A stretch of DNA of 64,000 nt from assembly GCF_018143015.1 (NCBI RefSeq), contig NC_054740.1:40714680-40778679 (forward strand), written 5' to 3'. How positions within the stretch are numbered: position 1 is the stretch's first letter; the number at the start of each line of letters is the position of its first letter. The position numbers and the translations under genes are program-made. This stretch comes from Lytechinus variegatus. Taxonomy: Eukaryota; Echinodermata; Echinoidea; Temnopleuroida; Toxopneustidae. The notes beneath the pieces were generated by a model, which saw nothing but the letters and a program-made list of their open reading frames with translations, searched no databases and was not told where the DNA came from. Below are positions 15,201 to 25,187 of this stretch, piece after piece.

Positions 15201-16096
15201 ACGAATTTCACTTTTGATTACAAATAAAGATTCAGGGCTTAAAGTTTAGATAATATTAGAGAGGTCATTGTTTTATAGGGAACATCTGAATATAAGCACA
15301 AATGGCAATAGTAACAATAAGAAAAAAATCTAAAATGAGAGGGGCATTCAGGCCACTGCTCAGGGCATCTAAGGGTCACGGCTTTGGTATTAGACTCCAT
15401 ACATCAATTCAATTTAAGCCCTGAAAATTGCCTTTCAAACACTATACCCATTCATAAGTATGAATTCCCGTTATCTCCTGATGGGGGGGGGTAGTCTAGC
15501 TGCTCGGATCATCTCATCTACTCTTTTCTGCCAAGACTCCTCATATCATCTACCCTTTTCCTGCGACTAGTAATTTTTAGGACTAATACTATTCTCTCTC
15601 CTCATCTTATTACTACACTCTCTCACCTTTCAATTCCACCCAATCTCTCCCAAGTTCATGTTTTGTCAAATTCTGTTTAAAAAACTATGCATATCATGAA
15701 CCACTTTATTTGTACGGGCCCAGGTCAGCTCGGCACTTGAAACAGCTCATCCTCGACGATGGATTTGGTACCGAGTCGCCTGTCATAAAACCTATCCTTA
15801 TGGTAAGATTCATAACATAAGGCAAAAATAAATTGAAATCATAGCAGAAAATACAAACATCTGTCTACAAAATAGCAATCCGATATTGGACAACTCAGCA
15901 CCTAATTTTTTGGTGAAGCCGAGTTGTCTCAAGTGCCAAGTTAGGTGGCATCAATCGGTACCACCATGTAAACATGTTTCATAGACAAAACAGTGTAAAC
16001 CCTAGAGTAATAAAGCTCATTGGTGGTAAATTATTAAATTGATTTCCTACCTGATTTCAGCATCAGTAAGTATTACAGATTCAGACATCTTGGTCC
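282..16096 (-). CDS. STXBP4: STXBP4 (Synip) homologue, two-PDZ form, 3' end outside window
   Basis: Fifteen coding exons join in phase to 640 residues: 16088-16051, 15141-15050, 14539-14441, 13952-13883, 12753-12679, 12009-11900, 10952-10865, 10599-10470, 8915-8809, 8319-7880, 7068-6961, 6405-6197, 4160-4064, 3058-2928, 407-282. All have AG/GT borders. The start ATG (MSESVILTDAEI) is 8 nt after an acceptor, so a 5' noncoding exon must lie upstream. Order: PDZ1 (about residues 32-125, GLGIKIVGGN), PDZ2 (about 193-270, GLGLHLYGGSDNQEGP then GGDCYR-DGRV), a Ser/Pro/His-rich linker, an EF-hand-like helical pair (about 509-575, SIDQSGMVPYGEF), a proline tract and the start of a coiled coil (ENLRKQRDDAIEEAEKLQ). 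PDZ2, the EF-like part and the coil follow human STXBP4 closely. In mammals the protein binds syntaxin-4 and regulates GLUT4 vesicle fusion, so a vesicle-docking scaffold is likely. PDZ1 is absent from human STXBP4. The WW domain should lie beyond the left edge. Confidence 0.93.
599..738. mobile_element. MITE, GGGCTCCGTAACACAAAG family, copy 1
   Basis: Inverted ends (GGGCCCTGTAACACAAAG and CTCTGTGTTACGGGACC) enclose about 100 bp of AT-rich sequence. Two further copies at 9028-9185 and 58748-58879 share the ends but little interior. Confidence 0.6.
865..1500. mobile_element. Short-TIR element with internal tandem repeats, copy 1
   Basis: The ends are inverted: GTCTCGCCTGCAT on the left and ATGCAGGCGAGAC on the right. 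Inside are about three degenerate monomers of roughly 155-170 bp, rich in TGACCT/TGACC half-sites, with recurring phrases such as TGATCATGTGACCTGAAACT. No coding capacity. It lies in the STXBP4 intron between exons 15 and 14. No clear target duplication was found. Confidence 0.65.
1924..2795. mobile_element. Short-TIR element with internal tandem repeats, copy 2
   Basis: Same family as the element at 865-1500: GTCTCACCTGCAT and ATGCAGGTGAGAC at the ends, and the same subterminal sequence (ATAGCAGCAGTGCTG). It carries more monomers, including a nearly exact 153-bp duplication (about 2222-2374 and 2375-2527). Each duplicated unit contains TGACCTTTGACCT, a DR1-type pair of nuclear-receptor half-sites. 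A stray terminus of the family (ATGCAGGCGAGAC) also occurs at 10737-10749. Confidence 0.65.
3064..4063. other. STXBP4 intron with degenerate AT-rich repeats
   Basis: Between exons 14 and 13. Recurrent degenerate phrases of the kind TTCCAAAGGTTTGTTA and GGTCCGAAAATGAA suggest an old tandem array at about 3200-3900. No gene or intact element is seen. Confidence 0.4.
4553..4703. mobile_element. Hairpin MITE, about 150 bp
   Basis: CCTGTTGCATAAAAGTTACT on the left is mirrored by AGTAACTTTTTTGCAACAGG on the right, and the symmetry continues inward through CCATCCAATGGTAAC / GTTACCATTGGATG. Almost the whole element folds back on itself. The next MITE starts directly at its right end. Confidence 0.75.
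4703..4865. mobile_element. Hairpin MITE, GGTGGGTGTTTCATAAAGC family
   Basis: Ends GGTGGGTGTTTCACAAAGCTG and its inverse TTTATGAAACACCCACC. Relatives are at 30295-30478, 30543-30726, 31527-31692 and 58881-59052. Confidence 0.65.
4919..5685. mobile_element. Non-autonomous hAT-like element with perfect 8-bp target duplication
   Basis: Ends CAGCGCTTCACAAAAGG and TTGAGAAGCGCTG are inverted and resemble hAT (Charlie-type) termini. ATTTAGAC directly precedes the left end (4911-4918) and directly follows the right end (5686-5693). No transposase reading frame is recognisable in the 767-bp body. It lies in the STXBP4 intron between exons 13 and 12. Confidence 0.8.
5726..6080 (+). mobile_element. tRNA-derived SINE(s), possibly two heads in tandem
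   Basis: A first tRNA-like head has an A-box-like GTGGTCTAAGGGG and a B-box-like GGGTTCAATCCC. A second head follows near 5830 (GTCTTGTGGTTAAGACTC, then GATTCAAATC). The body (GTGCTGCACTCAACCCAGGT) is shared with the SINEs at 11031 and 37776. Not a functional tRNA: no proper cloverleaf and no acceptor stem. Confidence 0.65.
6490..6815 (+). repeat. Dispersed repeat, copy 1
   Basis: Shares long blocks (GGAAGAAATTGTGCAATT, TTATCTGTGTTGGTGATCTT, AAATCAGTGTTTA) with 40860-41150 and 46150-46510 at about 75-80% by eye. No coding capacity or clear termini; class unknown. Confidence 0.5.
9028..9185. mobile_element. MITE, GGGCTCCGTAACACAAAG family, copy 2
   Basis: Ends GGGCTCCGTAACACAAAG and CTTTGTGTTACGGAGCC are almost perfect inverted repeats. 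It sits in the STXBP4 intron between exons 9 and 8, and is the best-preserved of the three copies. Confidence 0.65.
11031..11265 (+). mobile_element. tRNA-derived SINE
   Basis: The B-box GGTTCGAATCC at 11082-11092 is perfect. The body GTGCTGCACTCAACCCAGG follows, and the tail is a short (TAA)n run. It is inserted in an STXBP4 intron, opposite to the gene. Confidence 0.75.
11505..11615 (-). mobile_element. 3' fragment of a SINE
   Basis: Read on the minus strand it ends in the same block (ACCCCGGCTTTAGC, TTCTCCCAGCGGGCCCTG on the plus strand) as the full copy at 37776-38033. A (TAA)n tract adjoins it. Confidence 0.55.
13297..13580 (-). mobile_element. SINE-like repeat, second family
   Basis: It shows the layout of tRNA-derived SINEs on the minus strand: a B-box-like segment near 13540-13560, a body ending in GCGCTTTAGAAAAGCCAATTG-type sequence (read reversed), and a (TAA)-rich tail at 13297-13315. 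The body is only distantly like the other SINEs. Confidence 0.45.
14064..14215. mobile_element. Short hAT-like MITE
   Basis: Inverted ends CAGGGGTGGATCCA and TGGATCCACCAGTG. The flanks ACTAAAAC and ATTAAAAC differ at one base of eight, as expected for an aged hAT target duplication. It contains G- and C-runs. Confidence 0.6.
15720..15958. mobile_element. Weak inverted-repeat element
   Basis: CTCGGCACTTGAAACAGCTC on the left is mirrored by GAGTTGTCTCAAGTGCCAAG on the right. The interior is unremarkable. It lies in the first coding intron of STXBP4. Confidence 0.45.
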
Positions 16097-16225
16097 CTGG
16101 ACACACACAAGAAAAATCAAAATAAAATTAGTCGTAAATTAATGAGACCACATGTCTTTATAGGTCTTTATGGCATTAGTGTTGCTCATGCTAACTTGTG
16201 TGTATTCACCTGATGAATGCTAATG

Positions 16226-16490
16226 AAACTAGAGGAGGAGGAGGAGAAGGAGAAGTAAAAATGTAAAAATGACCATAGATGATTGTGATTTTTTGCATGG
16301 TCAGCCCCCCCCCACTTTGAAAACCGCTCCGCAGCCCCTGGTAGTAGTAGTAGTAGAAGAAGAAAAAGGAGGAGGAAGGGGAGAAGAAGTAAGAGGACGC
16401 AGAGTAGGAGAAGGAAAAGAAGAAGAAAAGAAAAAGAAAGAAAAAGATAATGAAGGAGGAGGAGGAGGAGGAAAAAGATAAGAAGAATTT
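16226..16490. repeat. Polypurine tract (GAA/GGA-rich)
   Basis: Mostly A and G on the plus strand, with GTA and GGA/GAA triplet runs. Reading frames through it are artefacts of composition. Confidence 0.8.
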
Positions 16491-16930
16491 AAAAGGAAAT
16501 GCAACACTGTGTCTAGCTATGCAACCGAACATTTAAAAACACTTTAAACTATTAACCTTCCCTTTACCAGGTCAACTTTCTCGGGTCAACAGAAAACAAT
16601 TCAACTTTCACAAAATATACATCTTACCACATATTACATAATCTAGTCTAAGACTAAACCTAAACTTTAACAATCAATTGCATCACAAGAGAATTTTTAT
16701 ATAGATTCTATGCCATGTATATTAAAGAGACTGTCCATACTAAGTCAAAGCACAGTACTTTCTGTCATTTTGTTTATTTGTTTTTTGCACTTTTTGTTCT
16801 ATCCTACTTTAGGTTTGAAGGGTTTTTTTTCCTTCAATCCCAAAACCTTCAGTATTAATATGCCTGGGGTCAGTTGCAGAAAGAGTTGCATTTAAACGCA
16901 AATCAAAAAATCAATCGCAAGTCAAAAAAT

Positions 16931-17076
16931 CAATCGCAAGTCCAAAATGCGCGCTGTTCATTGGTTGAAAATCAAGTTGCGCATGATTTTTAGAGTTGGG
17001 ATCGATTGCAACTCTAAAAATCATGCGCAACTTGATTTTCAACCAATCAACAGCGCGCATTTTGGACTTGCGATTG
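16931..17076. mobile_element. Near-perfect 68-bp hairpin MITE core
   Basis: Arms 16931-16998 and 17009-17076 match with a single mismatch around a 10-bp loop. Flanking partial repeats of CAATCGCAAGT extend it on the left. Such hairpins are typical of palindromic MITEs. Confidence 0.8.
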
Positions 17077-17087
17077 ATGCCTCAAAT

Positions 17088-17371
17088 CAAGCAAGATAAG
17101 AAGAAAAGAGATGAAAAATGAAGAATAGACAGAAAAGTAAGAATGGAAATGAAATGAAAAGAAATGAAAGAAATGGAAAAGGAAAAAAGGAAAAAGGGAG
17201 AGGGAGGGGGAAGACGGGGAGGAAAAGGGAAAAAAAAAGGAAAAAGAAAAAAGAAAAAAAGGGACAAGAAAAATGAAAGGAAAAGGAAAGGAAAAGAAAC
17301 TGAAAGAAAAGAGAAAAGAAGACAAAACAAAACAAAACAAAAGAATAGAAAAGAAAACATTAAAAGGAAAC
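17088..17371. repeat. Polypurine (GAAA/GGAAA) tract, left part
   Basis: Nearly pure A/G on the plus strand. It resumes at 19116 after the inserted element, so the tract predates that insertion. Confidence 0.8.
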
Positions 17372-19115
17372 TAAGCCTGAGTCATATCGATTATTTTGAA
17401 AACCGGTGTTCGACAGCTCTAATTCGATCGAACATCGATGCATCGAATATTGAAGGCGGGGAAAATTTAGTCTTGTTTTTGCGTCGATGCGATGCGCTTT
17501 GCATATATACAATTGTACGCACTGACGGTATGCGCTGGCATTGGCCGGGTGAGCGTTGCACAAGCAGATGACAGAGCAAAGTTCGTTTGTATTTTCCATG
17601 ATCACAAAACACACAAAAAAGGCTGGGGACCAAAGCAGAATTCTTCCCAAAATATCTTCAACAATGATATTTGCAGATGACAACATATAAGTTCAAAATG
17701 AAACAATAATAAAGACATGAATCACGCAGAGTCGATCCGAATGATTTTCGGTCGACTAGCATTCGCAGTCCATTCACCAGCCCCGTCCGCAGCTCCGTAC
17801 ATTCACTTTCCCGAAACGACAGGCGTGCTTGGCGTCAGCGCCAGCAAACAAGTGCAATCAACGGAGAGCGCTGTAACTTGCCTGAGATTGTGTAGTTGGA
17901 TCCAAAATGAGCTCCAAATAAATTTATGGGAATAAATACGTGATTTTCTCTGGATGGTCATTTGAATTGCTATTCAATGCTGATATAACGATTGTGAGGA
18001 AAGATTGTGGAATATGAGTTATGACAATGTTCGAGAATTAATCCTGATGACAATCCAGTTTTTTTAGACGCAATTGAGCATGCGATCAAAATAAATACGA
18101 ATGTTTCGAATCGAGCCCTAAATTCATCTAAATTATTACGATTTAACAAGATTTTATGGTCATACTAAGAATATTGACGATGTCAGCAAAGTATGTTATG
18201 TTCATATGGAAGACATAATACTGGGATTATTTCTATTGTTATTCCATCTCTGGACGTCTCCTCCAAGCTCCGAGAAAATAAGCACAATGCGCATGCGTGT
18301 TTGATGACGTATGACATATTTTCCCATTCATGAAATCAGAGCCCAAAGTTGGGCACAAACTAGCTTCAAATTGATAGGAAAAAATATCAAACGCAATTTT
18401 CTCTGTTTTGTCATGTTAAATGTTATTATATGGTGATATTACGAACTTGAACAGAGTTTTTGCATGAAGACAATGTTCGAGAATCAATCCTGACGTGATG
18501 ATTATTTTTTTAGACAAGTGCACTAGCTCGACTCAAGTCAAGTCGATCGTCATGAGATGTCCGCCATTGAAAATTGAAACGAAATACAAACGTTTCACAT
18601 CAAGCTCTAAATTCATATTAATGATTATCATATGCAAATTATTGTTAAATATTACGATTAAATAATGCTCTATGGTCATGATTTTAATATTGTTCATGAA
18701 AGCAAGATTTATTTTACGTTGATCGCGTCAATTTCCGGCCATTTTCTGGTTTGATTAAAGAACAGTACTGCGCATGCACGATCGGTGGCCATGACTTCCA
18801 TTCATGAATTCATCGTGCATAAATTATCTCGGCACGAGCAGACGAGTAAGACTCGAACTATGATCGAAATAAACTTCAAATTAATGGTGAATAGCATCAT
18901 AATTACTCATTCGGTTTCATTTTGGGGGCAATAGAAATCAAGTAAGTAGTAGTAAAGTTGGACATTACTGATATTTTGATGATTGTGTAAACCAAACGAA
19001 TCGGCCGGCCGACGTATTTTTTTTTTTTTTCGATGCACCGATTTTGCAAAATCTGCACCGGTGTTCGATGACATCGATCGAACACCGATTTTAAAATCGA
19101 TTCGACTCAGGCTTA
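17372..19115. mobile_element. 1.74-kb non-autonomous DNA transposon with perfect 8-bp target duplication
   Basis: The ends TAAGCCTGAGTC and GACTCAGGCTTA are inverted, and subterminal blocks (ATCGATT, CGGTGTTCGA) are mirrored too. AAGGAAAC flanks both sides (17364-17371 and 19116-19123). The body is AT-rich and holds no recognisable transposase. The 8-bp duplication suggests the hAT superfamily; the terminal sequence does not prove it. Confidence 0.75.
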
Positions 19116-19123
19116 AAGGAAAC

Positions 19124-20007
19124 CAAAAAAAAAGAAAGAAAATAAACTTAATAGGAAAAGAAATAATAAAAAAAGAAACAAAAGAGACAAATATAAAAAA
19201 AACTAAGAAATTTTAGTTTAAAAAATGGATTAAAAAATGAAAAGAAATTTAAGGAATAAGGATTAAAAGAAGAGAAAAAAAACCAAAAGCTTGTACCTGT
19301 TTGAGTGTGTCAGTTTTAACAACGTTCTCATTCAAAAAGAATATGAGAAAAGTTATTATTCTAAATAGCTGCACGTGGGAAAATGATTAATTCTGACTGG
19401 TTGCCATTATAAGCCTAAGGACAGTCCCGAGACTAGTAATAAGAAGAAACCGCATTTGTCTTTGTCCGTCTAGTTACTAGGGTGTCTGGAGAAAACAAAT
19501 TATTTTTTTTTATTTCAAGAAAATCACATTTTCTTTGTGAATTTGAAGAGAAATGACTTTCAGACTGACAGAATTGTAACATTTTTGAAAAAAAATCCAA
19601 TTATTGGCTGCAAAAAAGAAGAATGAAATTAGGTCAATTTTCAGCATTTCTCTGCCATAGACTGTGTAGTTAAGAAATGGACACACACAAATCCAAATTT
19701 TTAGCTTCCGAGAGCTGTTATAAATTTATTAATGCCAAAAACTTGTCCACAAAGAGTACAATGGGATTTTTTATGCTCTTTCTGATGGTATGATTTTTAT
19801 AAAGATTTGGAGCCCAGATCACAATGAAAATGTGACAAAGTGAAAAAATTGTGCAAAACAGAAATTTCATTTTCCCATAGAAAACGCATGGGGAAATACA
19901 AAAATAAGACTTTGCAATTTATCTCTAAAATCCTTATTTAAAATGGTCATATAAACTTAGGAGTCAAATTGACTGTTAACAGAGCTGAGTGAGAACTAAA
20001 ACTGGTT
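19124..20007. other. Intergenic stretch between two transposons
   Basis: The purine-rich tract continues to about 19290. The rest is AT-rich sequence without genes, RNAs or elements that I can recognise. Confidence 0.5.
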
Positions 20008-20436
20008 CAAAAGAAACTGCTGGCTAGCGACCGACGGGTTTCCATTCTCAGCCGTTCTCTGATTGGTCAATTAATTAGGCAGTGCGGTGTCTGTGTGTTC
20101 CGTGTGTGTATGTGTGATGCGAAGCGTGCAGTACATGTGTTCACTGGACGTGAGGGCATAGAGTAGACACCCAGTCGTTTTCTTGATTTTAACTTTACAA
20201 TAACAACGATCAGGGATGGGTTTATTTTGTCGCAGTGTGTGCATGTGAAGGATATTACAGCTCTTAATCAGCTCTCTTTCCAAACTTAAAAGTGTAATGA
20301 TAATTGCTACATTCCAATTATTTGATTTGTTTGTTTTAGAAAAGGTGTTTTATTTTTTACTCAGTCTACAATCCTCTCATTGATTAAAGAGAGTCTTCAC
20401 TTAATTGCGTTTCATTACATTAACAGAATGACCACT

Positions 20437-21765
20437 GTAATGAAAATGGAAACATGCCAGTCAATTGACCAGCAAAATGTGAAAATGGAAACATGCCGGT
20501 CAATTGACCGATATAATATGAAAATGGAAACATGCTGGTCAGTTAACCATATGTTTCAGTGTATAATGAAAATGGAAACATGCCGGTCAATTGACCAGCA
20601 AAATGTGAAAAATGGAAACATGCCGGTCAGTTTACCATATGTTTCAATGTATGATGAAAATGGAAACATGCCGCTCAGTTTACCATATGTTTCAGTGTAT
20701 AATGAAAATGGAAACATGCCGGTCAATTGGTTATATGTTTAAGTGTATAATGAAAAAGGAAACATGCCGGTCAATTGACCAATATAATATGAAAATGGAA
20801 ACATGCCGGTCAGTTTACCATATGTTTCAGTGTATAATGGAAATGGAAACATGCTGGTCAATTGACCGATATAATATGAAAATGGAAACATGCCGGTCAG
20901 TTTATCATATATTTCACTGTATAATGAAAGTGGAAACATGCCGGTCAATTGAACGATATAATATGAAAATGGAAACATGCCGCTCAGTTTACCATATGTT
21001 TCAGTGTATAATGAAAATGGAAACATGCCGGTCAATTGACCGATATAATATGAAAATGGAAACATGCCGGTCAGTTAACCATATGTTTCAGTGTATAATG
21101 GAAATGGAAACATGCCGGTCAATTGACCAATATAATATGAAAATGGAAACATGCCGGTCAATTGGCTATAGGTTTCAGTGTATAATGAAAATGGAAATAT
21201 GCCGGTCAATTGACCAGTGCACATGCATAATGAAAATGGAAACATGCAGGTCAATTGACCGATATAATAGAAAATGGAAACATGCCGGTCAGTTAACCAA
21301 ATGTTTCAGTGTATAATGGAAATGGAAACATGCCGGTCAATTGACCAATATAATATGAAAATGGAAACATGCCGGTCAATTGGCTATATGTTTCAGTGTA
21401 TAATGAAAATGGAAACATGCCGGTCAATTGACCAGTGCACATGCATAATGAAAATGGAAACATGCAGGTCAATTGACCGATATAATAGAAAATGGAAACA
21501 TGCCGGTCAATTGGCTATATGTTTCAGTGTATAATGGAAACATGCCGGTCAATTGACCAATATAATATGAAAATGGAAACATGCCGGTCAGTTAACCATA
21601 TGTTTCAGTGTATAATGAAAATGGAAACATGCCGGTCAATTGACCGATATAATATGAAAATGGAAACATGCCGGTCAGTTAACCAAATGTTTCAGTGTAT
21701 AATGAAAATGGAAACATGCCGGTCATGGTTGTATATTTCAGTGTATATGGGAATGATGAAAACAT
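20437..21765. repeat. Foldback left-arm subrepeat array
   Basis: Two monomer types share GAAAATGGAAACATGCCGGTCA. The A type continues ATTGACCGATATAAT (about 39 bp) and the B type GTTAACCATATGTTTCAGTGTATAAT (about 48 bp). They mostly alternate, with local A-A or B-B runs. The A type contains the 12-bp perfect palindrome GGTCAATTGACC. Because 39 and 48 are multiples of three, frames stay open through the array on both strands. Confidence 0.9.
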
Positions 21766-21769
21766 GCCA

Positions 21770-23784
21770 GTCAATTCTGTTCATTTTCTCTCTTAATTTT
21801 TGTTTATCCCTCATTGTCTATCTACTAAAGAGAAAGACTCAGACGCAGTGTGTTTTTTAATTTGCTTTTTCATTTTATATTCTTTGAAAAACAGAATGTG
21901 ACAAGAACGTTTTTAATCAGCTATCATGATATATGAAAAAAATGTCAGTGCGCATTGAAAATGAAATTTGGCAACAGACAAATGAACATGATTTTTTTTT
22001 CATTTTTTCAACATTTTTTTTATTTATTCACCATGCAACACACAATAAATCGACAGAAATATAGATATAAGGCATAGGAGGAGCTGAACTTAAACAAAAT
22101 ATGTACAGATAGCATCATAGGCAAATACTTCATTTGAACTAAAACATTGGTTCTAATTAAAAATGAAAAAAATAGAATAATGATCTATATCATGTTAAAA
22201 TATAGACATTACTATGATTACAGAGATTATATCATCTTGATATATTTAAAAAAAACATGTATCAACTATACCATGAGGAAAGTATGCTTGGAAAAATCAT
22301 CACAGACTTACAGTATTTTGAAAGAAATAAATCCATACAAGTACAACTATACATGTATAACATATTCTCTGATAAAAAAAATTCAGGATATTCAAATGAT
22401 GAATTGGGCATTGATAGCGGTATATAATTCATGGTGGCCAGTTCAGTTAAAAAAACTGTTCTCTCAGCAGGCCCTGCCATACCCCGGCTTTAGCTGGGCT
22501 GCCTAGGTGCTCAAGCATTGAAGGAATGTTAAGGGGATTGAAGGGGGGGGGGGGAGGGGGCATCATGCCCCAGCCCTTTTTGCATGGGTTAAGAAGGTGT
22601 AAATTTATTTTCAGTAATACCAATTTGATAATAGAAAAATTATTGGGTTCATAATAAAATAACAAATACATATATTTGCATATTTTAACTGAAATCTGTA
22701 AAATCAGTGCACCATATATGTAAACAGGGGCCGCGGAAGCGAGGGGGCTGGGGGCTTTAGCCCCGGCCCCCACTTTTTTCCAAAACGGTGTATATACAAA
22801 AAGTTAGAAATGACCGTAGGATTTACGATTTCATGTAATTTACACTGAAGAAAAAGGAACAAGTGGGGATACGTGACATCAGCCCACAAAACGTACCTAA
22901 TATGAATATTCATGACGATGTGCATCAGTAGGGGAAGACGGGGTAAGTTGAGCATATGGGGCAAGTTCGAGCCACCAGCCCCAGGCCAATAATGAATGAG
23001 TCAGACATTGTGGTGGTGTCATTTATTGATGACCCATAGCATAACCCCTAACCCAACCACATTGTTTCCAACTTTGAAACAAAACTTTGAACAAACTTAC
23101 CCCATATATGGGGCAAGTTGAGCCATTTGACATCGTTTTTTTCAAAGGTCACGACGACTTTCAGTGTGGGGATAGAAAGTTATATATAAGTGGAAAATAT
23201 TTCAGAAGAATCAAATTTCAAGGCAAGGTACTTATTTCGACAAGATTATTAATCATAAATTAATAAAACTGTCACAACTTACCCCGCCTTCCCCTATACT
23301 GTTTTCACAAAATATTGATAAACTTTGAAATTCAATAACTTTGTTATATCCTCCTACACAAAAAAAATTGATTTTAAAAAAGGCATTAACATTCCGAATT
23401 AAACCTTTCTTTAAATATATATAGCTATAGGGAACTACACTTTATGTCATCATATCAAACTAAAACAACTTGAAATACAGCTGATATGCCTTCTCCACTA
23501 CCCCCCCCCCCCCCCGGCCGAGCCCCGATAATACCCTAACACAATAATAGCGTGGTAATCCCTTGTACTCATGTATTGAATTTATATAGTCTCATGAGAA
23601 TTAAAAAGGGGATTAGCATGGAAGTTCCTTTTGACATGGATAAGTCCCTTCAATAGTAAACTTGTCAGACATTAAGCATCCTGCCATATAAATCAACAAT
23701 ATAAAATACATTATAATTACAACTATTAAATCATATGCTATAGGCAAACCAAACGCCCATACTCACTGACATTTTTTTTGCACT
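21770..23784. other. Foldback spacer
   Basis: About 2 kb of AT-rich sequence between the arms. It holds a SINE 3' fragment (about 22430-22506), a G-run near 22541-22560, a short GC-rich palindromic stretch (GGGGCTTTAGCCCC-type, near 22745-22765) and a TA-flanked MITE (22931-23294). No transposase-like frame is visible, so the element appears non-autonomous. Confidence 0.6.
22931..23294. mobile_element. TA-flanked MITE, GGGGA-GAC-GGGGT family, nested in the foldback
   Basis: Ends GGGGAAGACGGGGTAAGTTG and CAACTTACCCCGCCTTCCCC, with TA on both sides. A second inward pair (ATGGGGCAAGTT) is repeated. Same family as 33414-33632. TA flanks suggest Tc1/mariner-type mobilisation. Confidence 0.75.
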
Positions 23785-25187
23785 GAAACATGTCAATTGA
23801 CCAGCATGTTTCCATTTTCATTATACATTGAAACATATGACCGGCATGTTTCCATTTTTATTTTACACTGAAACATATAGCCAATTGACCTGCATGTTTC
23901 CATTTTCATTATACACTGAAACATATGGTAAACTGACCGGCATGTTTCCATTTTCATATTATATTGCTCAATTGACCGGCATGTTTCCTTTTTCATTATA
24001 CACTCAAACATATAACCAATTGACCGGCATGTTTCCATTTTCATTATACACTGAAACATATAGCCAATTGACCGGCATGTTTCCATTTTCATCATACATT
24101 GAAACATATGGTAAACTGACCGGCATGTTTCCATTTTCGTTATACACTGAAACATATGGTTAACTGACCGGCATGTTTCCATTTTCATATTATATCGGTC
24201 AATTGACCGGCATGTTTCCACTTTCATTATACAGTGAAATATATGGTAAATTGACCGGCATGTTTCCATTTTCATATTATATCGGTCAATTGACCGGCAT
24301 GTTTCCATTTTCATTATACAGTGAAACATATGGTAAACTGACCGGCATGTTTCCATTTTCATATTATATCGGTCAATTGACCGGCATGTTTCCATTTTCA
24401 TTATACACTGAAACATATGGTAAACTGAGCGGCATGTTTCCATTTTCATATTATATTGGTCAATTGACCGGCATGTTTCCATTTTCATTATACACTGAAA
24501 CATATGGTTAACTGACCGGCATGTTTCCATTTTCATATTATATCGGTCAATTGACCGGCATGTTTCCATTTTCATTATACACTGAAACATATGGTAAACT
24601 GACCGGCATGTTTCCATTTTCATATTATATCGGTCAATTGACCGGCATGTTTCCACTTTCATTATACAGTGAAATATATGGTAAATTGACCGGCATGTTT
24701 CCATTTTCATATTATATCGGTCAATTGACCGGCATGTTTCCATTTTCATTATACAGTGAAAAATATGATAAACTGACCGGCATGTTTCCATTTTCATATT
24801 ATATCGGTCAATTGACCGGCATGTTTCCATTTTCATTATACACTGAAACATATGGTAAACTGACCGGCATGTTTCCATTTTCATATTATATTGGTCAATT
24901 GACCGGCATGTTTCCATTATACACTGAAACATATAGCCAATTGACCGGCATGTTTCCATTTTCATCATACATTGAAACATATGGTAAACTGACCGGCATG
25001 TTTCCATTTTTCACATTTTGCTGGTCAATTGACCGGCATGTTTCCATTTTCATTATACACTGAAACATATGGTTAACTGACCAGCATGTTTCCATTTTCA
25101 TATTATATCGGTCAATTGACCGGCATGTTTCCATTTTCACATTTTGCTGGTCAATTGACTGGCATGTTTCCATTTTCATTACAGTGG
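23785..25187. repeat. Foldback right-arm subrepeat array
   Basis: Inverted counterpart of the left array, with the same two monomer types but a different count and order. The alternation is more regular between about 24120 and 24900 than in the left arm, indicating unequal exchange or slippage after the arms formed. Confidence 0.9.

Noticed and set aside
16206-16532. Phe/Ser-rich and Gly/Glu-rich frames
   Set aside because: Polypurine tract. The real first coding exon of STXBP4 is at 16051-16088.
20437-21765. Regularly spaced repeats resembling a CRISPR array
   Set aside because: The units are contiguous with no unique spacers, the array has an inverted partner, and the DNA is from an animal genome.
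22147-23784. Possible transposase in the foldback spacer
   Set aside because: Only short AT-rich frames without motifs; part of the spacer is a later MITE.
23793-25007. 404-codon open frame of repeated METCRS units
   Set aside because: It is the foldback subrepeat array read in frame; both strands and several frames stay open because units are multiples of three. No start context or splice support.
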